Notes: generated by a model from the letters alone, not told the origin. A stretch of 64,000 nucleotides of DNA from Variovorax sp. CF313 (GCF_000282635.1 NZ_AKIW01000053.1:85176-149175); one strand, 5' to 3'. Numbered from the stretch's first letter, positions 46,473-56,030 are shown. Made by a program: numbers and translations.

Positions 46473-47480
46473 CTAGGCAACCAGCCAGTGAACGCTAAAA
46501 AGCTTCTCCGGATCCGTCCAGACAGCCCCAGGTCGAAACCCGGCCCGAACAGCCAAGGCACGAAGCCCTTCAACAGTGAACTTGTGCGAGTACTCCGTAT
46601 GAATGGTCTCGCCCTCCTCGAACCCGAACGTCTCCCCATTCAGCGAAACGCTCTGAGCCGACCGGCTCACAAGATGCATCTCGATCCTCTGCCGAGGCGC
46701 GTTGTAGAACGCCGCATGCGCAAACCCGTCAAGATCGAAGTCCGCATCGAGTTCGGCATTGGCGCGCCGCAGGAGATTCAGATTGAAGTCCGCAGTCACC
46801 CCTTGCGCATCGTTGTAAGCCGCATGCAGCCGCCCCGGATCCTTGACCAGGTCCACGCCAATCAAGAGCCCTCCGCCACGCAACATCCGGGCAGCCAGTT
46901 GCAGGAAGGCCAGCGCCTCTTCAGGCTCGAAATTCCCGATCGTCGACCCCGGGAAAAAACCGACGCGCCGCCCGGCACCCGCCACGGGCGCGGGCAGCAC
47001 CAAGGGCATCGTGTAGTCAGCGGCAATGGGCTGCACCACCAGCTCCGGATAGTCGGCCTTCAGCCGCTGCGCAGCAGCCTCCAGATGCTCGCCGGAAATA
47101 TCGATGGGCAGATAGCGCTTGGGCGAGTCGAGCGCATCGAGCAGCAGCCGCACCTTCGTCAACGACCCCGCACCGAACTCCACGATCTCCGCATTCGGCC
47201 CGATCTGCCCGGCGATCTCCCCCGCGCACTCGCCAAGAATGCGCAGCTCGGTGCGGGTCGGGTAGTACTCGGGCAGTTCGCAGATCCGGTCGAACAGCCG
47301 CGAACCCGCCGCGTCGTAAAAAAACTTCGGCGAAATGCGGCGTGGCGACCGCGCGAGCCCGGCCTGCATCTCGCGTCCGAACTCGGACAACGGCGCGGCG
47401 GCTGCGGGCGCAGACGAAGCGCGCGGCTTCGCGGCAGGCACGAACGACAGCGACGAGGAAGAGGAAGTTGGATTGCGCAT
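46473..47480 (-). CDS. egtD: L-histidine N-alpha-methyltransferase (EgtD)
   Basis: A 335-residue SAM-dependent enzyme that trimethylates histidine to hercynine, the first step of ergothioneine synthesis. Motifs: ISPKFFYDAAGSRLFDRICELPEYYPTRTE, IVEFGAGSLTKVRLLLDAL (SAM loop), FFPGSTIGNFEP, and the C-terminal IHTEYSHKF and FSVHWL. The N-terminus is a 30-residue Ser/Ala-rich tail. The start at 47480 is only 2 bases after the egtB stop, so the pair is an operon. Confidence 0.94.
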   Translation of the reverse strand: MRNPTSSSSSLSFVPAAKPRASSAPAAAAPLSEFGREMQAGLARSPRRISPKFFYDAAGSRLFDRICELPEYYPTRTELRILGECAGEIAGQIGPNAEIVEFGAGSLTKVRLLLDALDSPKRYLPIDISGEHLEAAAQRLKADYPELVVQPIAADYTMPLVLPAPVAGAGRRVGFFPGSTIGNFEPEEALAFLQLAARMLRGGGLLIGVDLVKDPGRLHAAYNDAQGVTADFNLNLLRRANAELDADFDLDGFAHAAFYNAPRQRIEMHLVSRSAQSVSLNGETFGFEEGETIHTEYSHKFTVEGLRALAVRAGFRPGAVWTDPEKLFSVHWLVA

Positions 47481-47482
47481 GA

Positions 47483-48736
47483 TCAAAGGTCTTTCGCGAG
47501 CCGCAGCCCCGAGAACTGCCAGCGCGCCGCCGGCGGAAAGAAGTTGCGGTAGCTGGGCCGCGTGTGCCCCGCCGGCGTGGCCACGCTGCCACCGCGCAAC
47601 GCCAGTTGCCCCACCATGAACTTGCCGTTGTATTCGGCAGCGATGCCGGGCATCGGCCGGAAGCCGGGGTACGGGTCGTACGAGGAACGCGTCCACTGCC
47701 AGACATGGCCGGCCATCTGCGCGATGCCGGGCGCATCGAACGCGGCCTCCCATTCGAATTCGGTCGGCAGCCGCGCGCCGGCCCATTCGGCATACGCGGC
47801 GGCTTCATAGAAACTGAGCTGCGAGACGGGTGCATCGGCCTCCATCGGCCGCACACCATGCAGGCCGAACACATGCCAGCCCGCAGCACCCTGCGGCTGC
47901 GAACCGAAGCCCAGCCGCGGATCGTCGGACGCGAGCCAGTACGCCGGATGCCGCCACCCGTTCGCCTGCACGGCGGCCCAGCCGTCGGACAGCCAGAGCT
48001 CGGGCCGCTGGTAGCCGCCATCCGCGATGAACTGCGCGTAGTCGCCGCAGTTCACCAGCCGGTCGGCAATCGCATAGGGCTGCAGCAGGGCCTTGTGGCG
48101 CGGCGTCTCGTTGTCGAATGAAAAGCCCTGCCCCGCATGCCCCACCTCGGCCACGCCACCGGGCTGCGCGAGCCAGCGCGCAGCCGGCGGTACCGCGGCC
48201 AGCCGCAGCGCAGGCCCGCCGGCCGGCTTGTAGGCCGGCAGCAGCGGATTGCATGACAGCGCGTGCAGGATGTCGGTGAGCAGCAGTTCCTGGTGCTGCT
48301 GCTCGTGGTTCAGCCCGAGCGTGACGATGGGCTCGACGGTGGCCCAGTCGAGCCCGCCCTCTTCCAGCAGCGCGACCACCGCCTCGTCCACGTGCCGGCG
48401 ATAGGCATGCACCTCGTCCACCGACGGCCGCGTCAGCAGGCCCCGCTGCGGGCGCGGGTGGCGCGGTCCCAGCGCCTCGTAGTACGAGTTGAAGAGATAG
48501 TGAAAGCGCACATCGAAAGGCTGGTAGCCCGCAGCATGCGGCTGCAGCAGCACGGTCTCGAAGAACCACGTGGTATGCGCGAGATGCCACTTGGTCGGAC
48601 TCGCGTCGGGCATGGACTGGATGCACTGGTCTTCGGCGGAAAGCGGGGCGGCAAGCGCCAGGCTCGCTGCACGCACCTCGCGAAACCTGTCGCGCAGTGC
48701 GCTCGCCGCCTGTGTGATCGGCCGGGAAAGCGTCAT
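47483..48736 (-). CDS. egtB: Ergothioneine sulfoxide synthase EgtB
   Basis: A 417-residue non-haem iron enzyme joining a thiol (gamma-glutamylcysteine or cysteine) to hercynine with oxygen. The N-terminal DinB-like domain carries the iron ligands: His in PTKWHLAHTTWFFE and LGLNHEQQHQELL (HxxxHxE, about residue 142). The C-terminal formylglycine-generating-like domain shows RLPTEFEWEAAF, GHVWQWTRSSYDPYPGF and ALRGGSVATP. Only egtB and egtD are here; egtA, C and E are absent nearby, as is common in proteobacteria. Confidence 0.95.
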   Translation of the reverse strand: MTLSRPITQAASALRDRFREVRAASLALAAPLSAEDQCIQSMPDASPTKWHLAHTTWFFETVLLQPHAAGYQPFDVRFHYLFNSYYEALGPRHPRPQRGLLTRPSVDEVHAYRRHVDEAVVALLEEGGLDWATVEPIVTLGLNHEQQHQELLLTDILHALSCNPLLPAYKPAGGPALRLAAVPPAARWLAQPGGVAEVGHAGQGFSFDNETPRHKALLQPYAIADRLVNCGDYAQFIADGGYQRPELWLSDGWAAVQANGWRHPAYWLASDDPRLGFGSQPQGAAGWHVFGLHGVRPMEADAPVSQLSFYEAAAYAEWAGARLPTEFEWEAAFDAPGIAQMAGHVWQWTRSSYDPYPGFRPMPGIAAEYNGKFMVGQLALRGGSVATPAGHTRPSYRNFFPPAARWQFSGLRLAKDL

Positions 48737-48896
48737 GGAATCTCCAGTCGGGTCAGCCGCAAGTTGTAGCCCATCCGGGCCGCGGCGGCGCGTAGGACAA
48801 AACGCCGCCGGCCCGCCGCGAGCACCTCGGCAAAAAGGGCAGCCACTGTGGCACAAGATGGAAGCACGTGCAGGGCGGCTGCGTATCATTCGCCGC

Positions 48897-50243
48897 ATGC
48901 AAACGACCAACCCCTCGGGCAGGCCCCAAGTCGTCATCGTCGGCTGCGGCTTCGGCGGGCTCGAAGCCGCGCGCAAGCTGCAGAACGCCGACGTGGACGT
49001 GACGGTGATCGACAAGACCAACCACCACCTGTTCCAGCCGCTGCTGTACCAGGTGGCGACCGCGGGGCTGGCGGCGCCGTCGATCGCGGCGCCGGTGCGC
49101 GCGCTGTTCCGCAAGCAGCCGAACATCACGACGCTGCTCGGCGAAGTGGGCGGCATCGACCCGGCGACGCGGTCCGTGCACCTGGCCAACGGCGACCGCG
49201 TGCCGTACGACCACCTGATCGTCGCGGCGGGCGCCACGCACAGCTACTTCGGGCACGACGAATGGGCGCCCGTGGCGCCGGGACTGAAGACGCTGGCCGA
49301 TGCCTTCGAGATCCGCCGCCGCGTTCTGCTGTCGTTCGAAAGCGCCGAAATCACGGCCGACCTGGAACACCGCCGCGCCCTGCTCACCTTCGTGGTGATC
49401 GGTGCGGGCCCCACGGGCGTCGAGATGGCCGGCACGCTGGCCGAGATCGCCAAGCACACGCTGTCGGGCGAGTTCCGCCACATCGACCCCGGCAGCGCGC
49501 AGGTGCTGCTGGTCGAAGGCGGTCCGCGCGTGCTGCAGGCCATGCCCGAATCGCTGAGCCGGAAGGCGCTCGAACAGCTGGAGAAGCTGGGTGTCGAAGT
49601 GCGGCTCAATGCGCGCGTGACCTCCATCGACGCCACCGGGCTCGAAGTGCAGACCGGCGGCGGCGCGGACGGTGCACCCGTCGAGAGCTACCGAATCGAT
49701 AGCAGTTGCGTGGTGTGGGCGGCCGGCGTGGCGGCATCGCCGCTGGGCCGCATGCTGGGCACGGCCACCGGCGTCGAGTGCGACCGCGCGGGCCGCATCA
49801 AGGTCGAGCCCGACCTGAGCCTGGCGGGCCGTCCCGAGATCAGCGTGGTCGGCGACCTCGCGGCCGCCATGAGCCACGCGCCCGGCAAGCCGCCCAAGCC
49901 GGTGCCCGGGGTGTCGCCCGGCGCCAAGCAGATGGGCCGTGCAGCCGCCACCAACATCCTGCGCCGCATCGCGGGCCAGCCGACGGTGCCGTTCCGCTAT
50001 GCCGACTACGGCAACCTCGCCACCATCGGCCGCAACTCGGCCGTGGTCGACCTGGGCACGCCCTTCGGCCCGCTGCGCTTCAGCGGCCGGCTCGCGTGGC
50101 TGTTCTGGCTGTTCGCGCACGCGTACTTCCTGATCGGCTTTCGCAATCGCATCGTCGTGATGATGGATTGGGCCGGCGCCTACTGGAGTTTCCAGCGCAA
50201 CGCGCGCGTGGTGGCGGAAGTGCAAGGCAAGAGCGAATCCTGA
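48897..50243 (+). CDS. ndh: Type II NADH dehydrogenase-like FAD oxidoreductase
   Basis: A 448-residue membrane-associated flavoprotein. The FAD motif VVIVGCGFGGLEAARKL and the NADH motif FVVIGAGPTGVEMAGTLAE are plain. VVWAAGVAASPLG, VVGDLAAAMS and PVPGVSPGAKQMGRAAATNI are typical of NDH-2. The C-terminal FSGRLAWLFWLFAHAYFLIGFRNRIVV is the amphipathic membrane anchor. It feeds electrons from NADH to quinones without pumping protons. A copy of the 17-bp palindrome lies in frame at 49687-49703 (codons for YRIDS). Confidence 0.92.
   Translation: MQTTNPSGRPQVVIVGCGFGGLEAARKLQNADVDVTVIDKTNHHLFQPLLYQVATAGLAAPSIAAPVRALFRKQPNITTLLGEVGGIDPATRSVHLANGDRVPYDHLIVAAGATHSYFGHDEWAPVAPGLKTLADAFEIRRRVLLSFESAEITADLEHRRALLTFVVIGAGPTGVEMAGTLAEIAKHTLSGEFRHIDPGSAQVLLVEGGPRVLQAMPESLSRKALEQLEKLGVEVRLNARVTSIDATGLEVQTGGGADGAPVESYRIDSSCVVWAAGVAASPLGRMLGTATGVECDRAGRIKVEPDLSLAGRPEISVVGDLAAAMSHAPGKPPKPVPGVSPGAKQMGRAAATNILRRIAGQPTVPFRYADYGNLATIGRNSAVVDLGTPFGPLRFSGRLAWLFWLFAHAYFLIGFRNRIVVMMDWAGAYWSFQRNARVVAEVQGKSES
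49687..49703. repeat. 17-bp palindrome, GCTAC-N7-ATAGC copy, inside ndh
   Basis: GCTAC-cgaatcg-ATAGC, in the coding sequence just before the VVWAAGV motif. It has the same layout as the three intergenic copies. Confidence 0.45.
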
Positions 50244-50289
50244 GCGATGCCCTCCTCGCCAGCGGCCTCAGGCTCCGATCACACCGCCG

Positions 50290-50808
50290 TCAGAAGAAGC
50301 TGCCCCAGTGCGGCTGCTCGTCGCGCTGCTGCCTGCGCCATTCCCAGGGCGGGGTGGGCTTCGAGTCGGCCCACAGGCCCAGGCGCCGGGCGCGCGCGCT
50401 GTCCTGCAGCCTGAACAGCCCGCCGCCGCGCCGGGTGGCCAGGTGGTTGTAGTCGTACACCCAGGCCCAGCCTTCGGCCACCATGCGGCTGCCGGCGTCC
50501 TCGCCGTTGCAGCTCACGTCGGCCACCGTGCGGCCGTAGCGGTCGGTGTCGATCTCGGTGATGAGCGCCTGCTCCCGAAAGCAGATGTTGCTCAGCGCCT
50601 GCCTGCTGCGCTGGCCGTAGGGCTGGGCTTTCTCGGGCGCGTCGATGGCGGCGATGCGCACCTTCACGCGCTCGTAGGCGCCGATTCGGCCGCAGCGGGC
50701 CGTGAGCGTGTCACCGTCGCTGATGCCGACGACGAGGCAGGTGCGCGGAGCGGCCTGGGTGAGAAGAGGAAAGGCAAGAAGAACGATGGGCAGCGCGCGA
50801 AAGTGCAT
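50290..50808 (-). CDS. Thermonuclease-like secreted nuclease
   Basis: A 172-residue SNase-fold protein with a signal peptide (residues 1-19). The active-site residues are visible: Asp in GISDGDTL, Arg/Asp in KVRIAAIDAPEKAQPYGQRSRQAL, and ITEIDTDRYGRTVADV; the second catalytic Arg is in the last motif. GEDAGSRMVAEGWAWVYDY follows. Four Cys residues could form disulfides. It probably degrades extracellular or periplasmic nucleic acids. Confidence 0.9.
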   Translation of the reverse strand: MHFRALPIVLLAFPLLTQAAPRTCLVVGISDGDTLTARCGRIGAYERVKVRIAAIDAPEKAQPYGQRSRQALSNICFREQALITEIDTDRYGRTVADVSCNGEDAGSRMVAEGWAWVYDYNHLATRRGGGLFRLQDSARARRLGLWADSKPTPPWEWRRQQRDEQPHWGSFF

Positions 50809-50930
50809 GGAAGAGCCGGATGTGGGCAGAATGGCCGGACCGATCGAGGCTAAGTGATCCGTGCGCAGGGAGGGGTCGGGACACAGATTTTTTCTTTCTT
50901 CTGAACCGCGCTTCGAAGGAGACCCCTCAC

Positions 50931-51410
50931 ATGCAGGAACCCACCCGGGACGACTGGTTTTTCGCGGCGAACGACGCGTGGGACGCCGGCGCGCACAAGA
51001 AGGCGCTGTCGCTGTTTCTCAAGGCGGCGGCCGCGGGCGAGGCCCACGCGCTCAACAGCGTCGGCTACTTCCTCGACCACGGCATCGGCGTGAAGCAGGA
51101 CAGCGCCGCTGCGCGCGACTGGTACCGCAAGGCCGCCAGGGCCGGCGATATCGCGGGCTGCGCCAATCTCGCCATCTGCTATCGCGACGAAGGCAACTTC
51201 CGCTGGGCCCGCTTCTGGTTCGAGCGCGCCTATGCGCAAGGCGACGGCGACGCGGCGCTGGAACTGGGACGGCTCTTTCTCTGGGAAGGACCGAACCAGA
51301 ATCACCGCAAGGTGGTCGACTACCTGACGAAGGCGATGGCCTCCTCGTATGTCAGCGTGGACGGGAAGAAGGAAGCCGGCAGGCTGCTGAAGTCGCTGGG
51401 CCGGAAGTAG
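50931..51410 (+). CDS. Sel1/TPR-like repeat protein
   Basis: A 159-residue helical repeat protein. Units such as GEAHALNSVGYFLDHGIGVKQDSAAARDWYRKAARAGDIAGCANLAICYRDEGNFRWARFWFERAYAQGDGDAALELGRL follow the Sel1 pattern, about four units. It has no signal peptide, so it may be a cytosolic scaffold. It is followed 120 bp later by the penicillin-binding protein gene. Confidence 0.85.
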   Translation: MQEPTRDDWFFAANDAWDAGAHKKALSLFLKAAAAGEAHALNSVGYFLDHGIGVKQDSAAARDWYRKAARAGDIAGCANLAICYRDEGNFRWARFWFERAYAQGDGDAALELGRLFLWEGPNQNHRKVVDYLTKAMASSYVSVDGKKEAGRLLKSLGRK

Positions 51411-51529
51411 GAAAGGCAAGGACGCCCGGGCCAGTTGGCTGGCGCGATCTTACCCATGCCAAATCGACGCGAAAAAGAGCATCATCGTCACTGACGAACC
51501 CACGGTGCAGACTGTTCGCGAGGCAGAGC

Positions 51530-54500
51530 ATGACATGGTTCAAGAAGCTTTTCTGGGTCGGCGCCGGGGTCGCCGTGGGGGGCACGCTTGCCGTATTCGC
51601 GGTAGACGAACTGAAGACTTCCCGGCTGCAATCGGCCCTGTGGCGCGACCTCGGCAACGGTGCCAGCTTCAGCGTCGGCAACGGTGCCAGCGATGCCATC
51701 CGCTTTCCCCACACCGGACCTTACGACGAGCGGCTGGGCTATCACGATCTTCCCGACTTCATCCAGCGCCTGGACTCCCAGGGCTACGCCATCACCCGCC
51801 AGGCCCGCCTGTCGCCTCGGCTGATCGAACTGCAGGAGCGCGGGCTCTTCATCCCGTACCGCGAGAAGAACCAGGCCGGCCTGGCCGTGCGCGACTGCCG
51901 CAATGCGGCACTGCTGCACACGCGTGTGCCTCAGCGCGCATACGAGCGCTTCGAGGACGTGCCGCCGCTGCTGGTGAGCGCCCTGCTGTTCGTCGAAGAC
52001 CGCCACCTGCTGGACGCGGAGCCGGCGCAGCGCAACCCCGCGATCGATCCGGAACGCTTCGCGAAGGCCGCGCTCGAGCAGGCGCTGCGGGCGGTCAGCC
52101 TGAGCCCTACGGCGACGGGCGGCAGCACGCTGGCGACCCAGATCGAGAAGTACCGCCACTCGCCGCAAGGCCGCACCGGGTCGGTCCGCGACAAGCTGCG
52201 CCAGATGGCATCGGCCTCGCTGCGTGCCTACCAGGACGGTGAGGACACGCAGGCGCGGCGCCGCCAGATCGTCGTCGACTACCTCGACACGGTGCCGCTG
52301 GCCGCACGCCCGGGCATGGGCGAGGTGCACGGCCTGGGCGACGGCCTGTGGGCCTGGTATGGACGCGACTTCGGCGAAGTGAACCGCCTGCTCGCCGACA
52401 ACGCCGAGGGGACGGCGCTCACCGACGAAGCGCTGCGGCAGCAGGCCGAGGCCTTCAAGCAGGCACTGTCGCTGATGATCGCGCAGCGCCGACCGTCGCA
52501 GCACCTGCTCGGCGACGGCACAGGGCTGGCCCGGCTGACCGACAGCTACCTGCGGCTGATGGCCGAGGCAGGCCTGATTTCGCCCGAGCTGCGCGATGCG
52601 GCCCTGCCACTGCCCCTGCGGCTGCGACCCGAACTGCCGCCAACGCCCCGGCCGGACTTCGTGCAGCGCAAGGCCGCGACTGCACTGCGCACCCACATCT
52701 CCACGCTGCTCGGCGTGCCGCGCGCCTACGACCTGGAGCGACTGGACCTCGAGGCCGAGACCAGCCTGGACGGCGAGGCGCAGGCGATGGTGGCGCGGGT
52801 GCTGGCCGGCCTGCGGACGCCCGCCGCGGCCAAGGCTGCGGGATTGTTCGGCTTCCACCTGCTCGATCCGGGTGCGGACCCGGGCCCGCTGGTCTACAGC
52901 TTCACGCTGTTCGAGCGGGGCGCGCAGGAGAACCTGCTGCGCGTTCAGGCCGACAACATCGACCAGCCCTTTGACGTGAACCAGGGCGCGCGGCTGGACC
53001 TCGGCTCGACCGCCAAGCTGCGCACCCTGGTGAGCTACCTGGAACTCGTGGCCGAGTTGCACGCCCGCTGGGCCGACCTGTCCCCCGCCCAGCTCTCGGC
53101 GCTGGAGAACAACCCGCGCGACCCGCTGGGTGCGTGGGCGCGGCAGTACCTCCTGCGCGCCAAGGATCGCCGCCTCGCGCCGATGCTCGAGGCGGCCATG
53201 GAGCGGAAGTACTCGGCCAACCCCGGCGAGGCCTTCTTCACCGGCGGCGGCCTGCACCAGTTCGCAAACTTCGAGCGCTCGAGCGACAGCGAAACGATGA
53301 CGGTGCGCGAGGGCTTCAAGCATTCGGTCAACCTGGTGTTCATCCGCCTGATGCGCGACCTGGTGCGCCACCACATGTTCGGCGGCGCGTCGGACGCCGA
53401 GCGCCTGCTGAAGGACCCTGCCGACCCGCGCCGGCGCGAGTTGCTCGCGCGCTTTGCCGATCGCGAAGGCTCGGCCTTCCTCGTCCGCTTCTATCGCAAG
53501 TACCAGCACCGGTCGGCTGCGGAGGCCAAAGCCCTGCTGCTGCAGGGCCTGAGGCCATCGGCGCCGCGCCTGGCGAGCGTGCTGTTCACGATCGAGCCCG
53601 AGGCCAGCGACGCGCGGCTCGACGAGCTTCTCGTGCAGCGGCTGGGCCGCGGCGCCGGCTCGCCGCGCGCATTGCGGGCGCTGCGCAGTACCTACGCCGG
53701 CTTGTCGCTCGCCGATCGCGGCTACGTCGCGCGCGTGCATCCACTGGAGCTCTGGCTTGTCGGTTTCCTGCAGCGCCAACCCGGCGCCTCGCTGACCCAG
53801 GTGCTGGAGGCGAGCGCGCGCGAACGCCAGGAAACCTACGCCTGGCTCTTCAAGACGCGCCACAAGAGCGCGCAGGACAAGCGCCTGCGCGAGCTGATCG
53901 AGCTCGACGCCTTCGCGCAGGTTCATCGCTCGTGGCAGCGCCTGGGCTACCCCTTCGCATCGCTGACGCCGTCCTACGCGAGCGCGATCGGCGCGTCGGG
54001 CGACCGGCCGGCCGCCCTGGCGGAACTGATGGGCATCCTCGTCAACGACGGCGTACGGCTGCCCACGCAACGAATCGGCGCACTGCACTTCGGGCGCGAC
54101 ACGCCCTACGAGACACGGCTGGAACCGCGCAACGCGAGCGCCGAACGGCTGCTGCCCGCGGAGGTGGTCGCGACGGTACGGCGCGCGCTGGTCGAGGTGG
54201 TGAACGACGGCACGGCACGGCGCCTGAAGGGCTCGCTCGTGGACACGCATGGCCGCGCGATCGAGATCGGTGGCAAGACCGGCACCGGAGACCATCGCTA
54301 CGAGAAGACCGACCGGAACGGACGGGTGATCTCGGAGCGCAAGATCGATCGATCGGCCACCTTCGTGTTCATGATCGGAGACCGCTACTTCGGCACCATC
54401 ATGGCTTATGTGCACGAGCCCTATGCCGCTCGCTATCGGTTCACGAGCGCGCTGCCGACCCAGTTGCTAAAGTCGCTGGGTCCGCAGCTACTGCCTGTGC

Positions 54501-54532
54501 TCCAGCGCAACGGGTGCGGGGGAGATCGATAA
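51530..54532 (+). CDS. Bifunctional class A penicillin-binding protein (PBP1C-like)
   Basis: A 1000-residue membrane-anchored enzyme with a single N-terminal helix (residues 8-26). The GT51 glycosyltransferase part has the catalytic-type Glu in LFVEDRHLL (about residue 153) and GGSTLATQIEKYRHSP. The transpeptidase has all three motifs: STAK (about 492), SVN (about 598) and KTGTG (about 915). The insert of roughly 300 residues between SVN and KTG, partly helical and charged, is unusually long. No pbpC-type alpha-2-macroglobulin partner is adjacent. Activity is likely; the role (wall repair or specialised growth) is open. Confidence 0.85.
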   Translation: MTWFKKLFWVGAGVAVGGTLAVFAVDELKTSRLQSALWRDLGNGASFSVGNGASDAIRFPHTGPYDERLGYHDLPDFIQRLDSQGYAITRQARLSPRLIELQERGLFIPYREKNQAGLAVRDCRNAALLHTRVPQRAYERFEDVPPLLVSALLFVEDRHLLDAEPAQRNPAIDPERFAKAALEQALRAVSLSPTATGGSTLATQIEKYRHSPQGRTGSVRDKLRQMASASLRAYQDGEDTQARRRQIVVDYLDTVPLAARPGMGEVHGLGDGLWAWYGRDFGEVNRLLADNAEGTALTDEALRQQAEAFKQALSLMIAQRRPSQHLLGDGTGLARLTDSYLRLMAEAGLISPELRDAALPLPLRLRPELPPTPRPDFVQRKAATALRTHISTLLGVPRAYDLERLDLEAETSLDGEAQAMVARVLAGLRTPAAAKAAGLFGFHLLDPGADPGPLVYSFTLFERGAQENLLRVQADNIDQPFDVNQGARLDLGSTAKLRTLVSYLELVAELHARWADLSPAQLSALENNPRDPLGAWARQYLLRAKDRRLAPMLEAAMERKYSANPGEAFFTGGGLHQFANFERSSDSETMTVREGFKHSVNLVFIRLMRDLVRHHMFGGASDAERLLKDPADPRRRELLARFADREGSAFLVRFYRKYQHRSAAEAKALLLQGLRPSAPRLASVLFTIEPEASDARLDELLVQRLGRGAGSPRALRALRSTYAGLSLADRGYVARVHPLELWLVGFLQRQPGASLTQVLEASARERQETYAWLFKTRHKSAQDKRLRELIELDAFAQVHRSWQRLGYPFASLTPSYASAIGASGDRPAALAELMGILVNDGVRLPTQRIGALHFGRDTPYETRLEPRNASAERLLPAEVVATVRRALVEVVNDGTARRLKGSLVDTHGRAIEIGGKTGTGDHRYEKTDRNGRVISERKIDRSATFVFMIGDRYFGTIMAYVHEPYAARYRFTSALPTQLLKSLGPQLLPVLQRNGCGGDR

Positions 54533-54569
54533 GACCGACGCGGGATCTATCGCCGCCCTGCTGCTTTCC

Positions 54570-55547
54570 TCACTGCTTGCCGACGATGGCAAATAGCGCG
54601 GCCCGGGTTGTGGGATCAGCCATGTACTTGGCGTAGAGCGGCGACATTCTCCGGATGTATGAAGAAAAGTCCTGCACGTTGGAAAACTGGGCGCCTTCTT
54701 TCGTCACGGCAGCACGTGCGGAGACGACTCGTTTCTCCCAGAGCTCCCGCATCAGGTTCGCCGATTTTTTCCCGGCCTTCTGGAACACCGCTTTTTCGTC
54801 CGCACTGAGCCGGTTCCACAGTTTGGTGGAGACGACCAATGCTTCGGGAGAAATCATGTGGCTGTCCAGCAATGTGTATTTGGCCGCCTTGTAGTGTCCG
54901 GTGGCTTCGTAGGAGACCATGTTGCCTTCGGCGCAATCGATCGTTCCCTTCTGGAACCCATCGAGCACGTCCTTGTAGGGCACCACCACCGGAATGGCGC
55001 CCAGCAGCTTGACCATCTCGATGTAGACCTCGGACTGTTGCACCCGAACTTTCTGGCCAACAAGATCTTCTCGCGTGGTCAATGGTTTGTTGGCGCAATA
55101 GAACGACCGAGCGCCCCCGTCATACCAGCCGAGCACCACGTAACCCGAAGCCTGCAGTGTCTGCGCCAGTCGCGCCCCTATTTCGCCATCCAGGTAGCGA
55201 AACATGTGGGCCGAGTCCGTGAACAGGAACGGGAGATTGAATGCCTTGAGTTCCGGCGCCGCTTCGGACAGTGGCGCCGAATTGAACTCGGCGACATCGA
55301 TCTCGCCGGCCTTGAGCATCGCTACAGCCTTGCCCTGGTCTCCCAGAACAGCGTTGGAAAACAGCTCGATCTTGTATTTCCCCTTGGTTGCCGCATCCAC
55401 TTCCTGAATGAAGCTTTTCATCGCCTCCGTCACCGGGTAGCCGTCGGGGTGGGTGTTCCAGGCTCGCAACGATGTTTGAGCGTTGGCGGCAACGCCCCCC
55501 AAACAGAGGGCCGAGAGGACAAGACTGCAAAGCCGAGAGGAGCGCAT
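54570..55547 (-). CDS. Orphan TRAP-type solute-binding protein, DctP family
   Basis: A 325-residue periplasmic receptor. The start at 55547 gives a signal peptide (LCSLVLSALCLGGVAANAQ). TSLRAWNTHPDGYPVTEAMKSFIQEVDAATKGKYKIELF, GDQGKAVAMLKAGEIDVAEFNSAPLS and VGQKVRVQQSEVYIEMVKLLGAIPVVVPYKDVLDGFQKGTIDCAEGNMVSY are DctP hallmarks, with the Arg-binding segment for a carboxylate. No DctQ or DctM gene lies in the window, so it must work with a remote transporter. GC content is lower than in the flanks. Confidence 0.9.
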   Translation of the reverse strand: MRSSRLCSLVLSALCLGGVAANAQTSLRAWNTHPDGYPVTEAMKSFIQEVDAATKGKYKIELFSNAVLGDQGKAVAMLKAGEIDVAEFNSAPLSEAAPELKAFNLPFLFTDSAHMFRYLDGEIGARLAQTLQASGYVVLGWYDGGARSFYCANKPLTTREDLVGQKVRVQQSEVYIEMVKLLGAIPVVVPYKDVLDGFQKGTIDCAEGNMVSYEATGHYKAAKYTLLDSHMISPEALVVSTKLWNRLSADEKAVFQKAGKKSANLMRELWEKRVVSARAAVTKEGAQFSNVQDFSSYIRRMSPLYAKYMADPTTRAALFAIVGKQ

Positions 55548-56030
55548 ATATAACTTTTTTACAACGAATGTGTTGCAAAGAATAACGGAGAGGATCTTCT
55601 GAATCCTGACCATCGAAGTCAGCTTGCGCCCTGCTTTTGAATATGTTTGTACTCATTGCAGTGCGGCTTCAAATAGGGTAGTGCCTGTGAAGCCAGTAAT
55701 TTCCCCGGCCGATCATGCGATGAAGCGCAAGCACGGCCGCGGGCTCGATCTCGAGAAGATAGTTTGCCTACCCGTCCAGGCAAAGTCGAGCGAGTAGATA
55801 TTGGGCTGTACTGCGTGCGGCGCAGCAACCTTCAGCGCGCCCGTTGTTTCGAGGCGCTGCGGATCACCTCGATCGAGGTTTGGCTGCTCACGCCGGTTTC
55901 GTCGCGCAAGCTGTTGGACAACGGTCTGAACATTGAGCGACTGCGGTGCGCGTTGTTGGAGTCTTGTCACTGCGGAAATCGCCCGATTGCCCCACTGGCG
56001 CGCCATGGCGATCTCTCATATGCTGCCGAC
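55548..56030. other. Low-GC non-coding stretch before the UDG-like gene
   Basis: About 480 bases with no convincing gene. A 20-bp imperfect palindrome, TTACAAC-gaatgt-GTTGCAA, is at 55559-55578, 11 bp upstream of the dctP start, and may be its operator. Small open frames on the minus strand (55619-55828, 55713-56006) look unlike known proteins and have no ribosome site. The 56031 gene may extend here from a TTG at 55764, but its residues there look unlike a protein N-terminus. Confidence 0.5.

Noticed and set aside
51488..54415. 975-codon minus-strand open frame opposite the penicillin-binding protein
   Set aside because: No recognisable motifs, composition typical of an antisense frame; the plus strand has complete SxxK, SxN and KTG motifs.
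55764..56030. N-terminal extension of the UDG-like protein from a TTG codon
   Set aside because: Cys/Arg-rich residues unlike a folded domain and no SD; the GTG at 56031 fits better.
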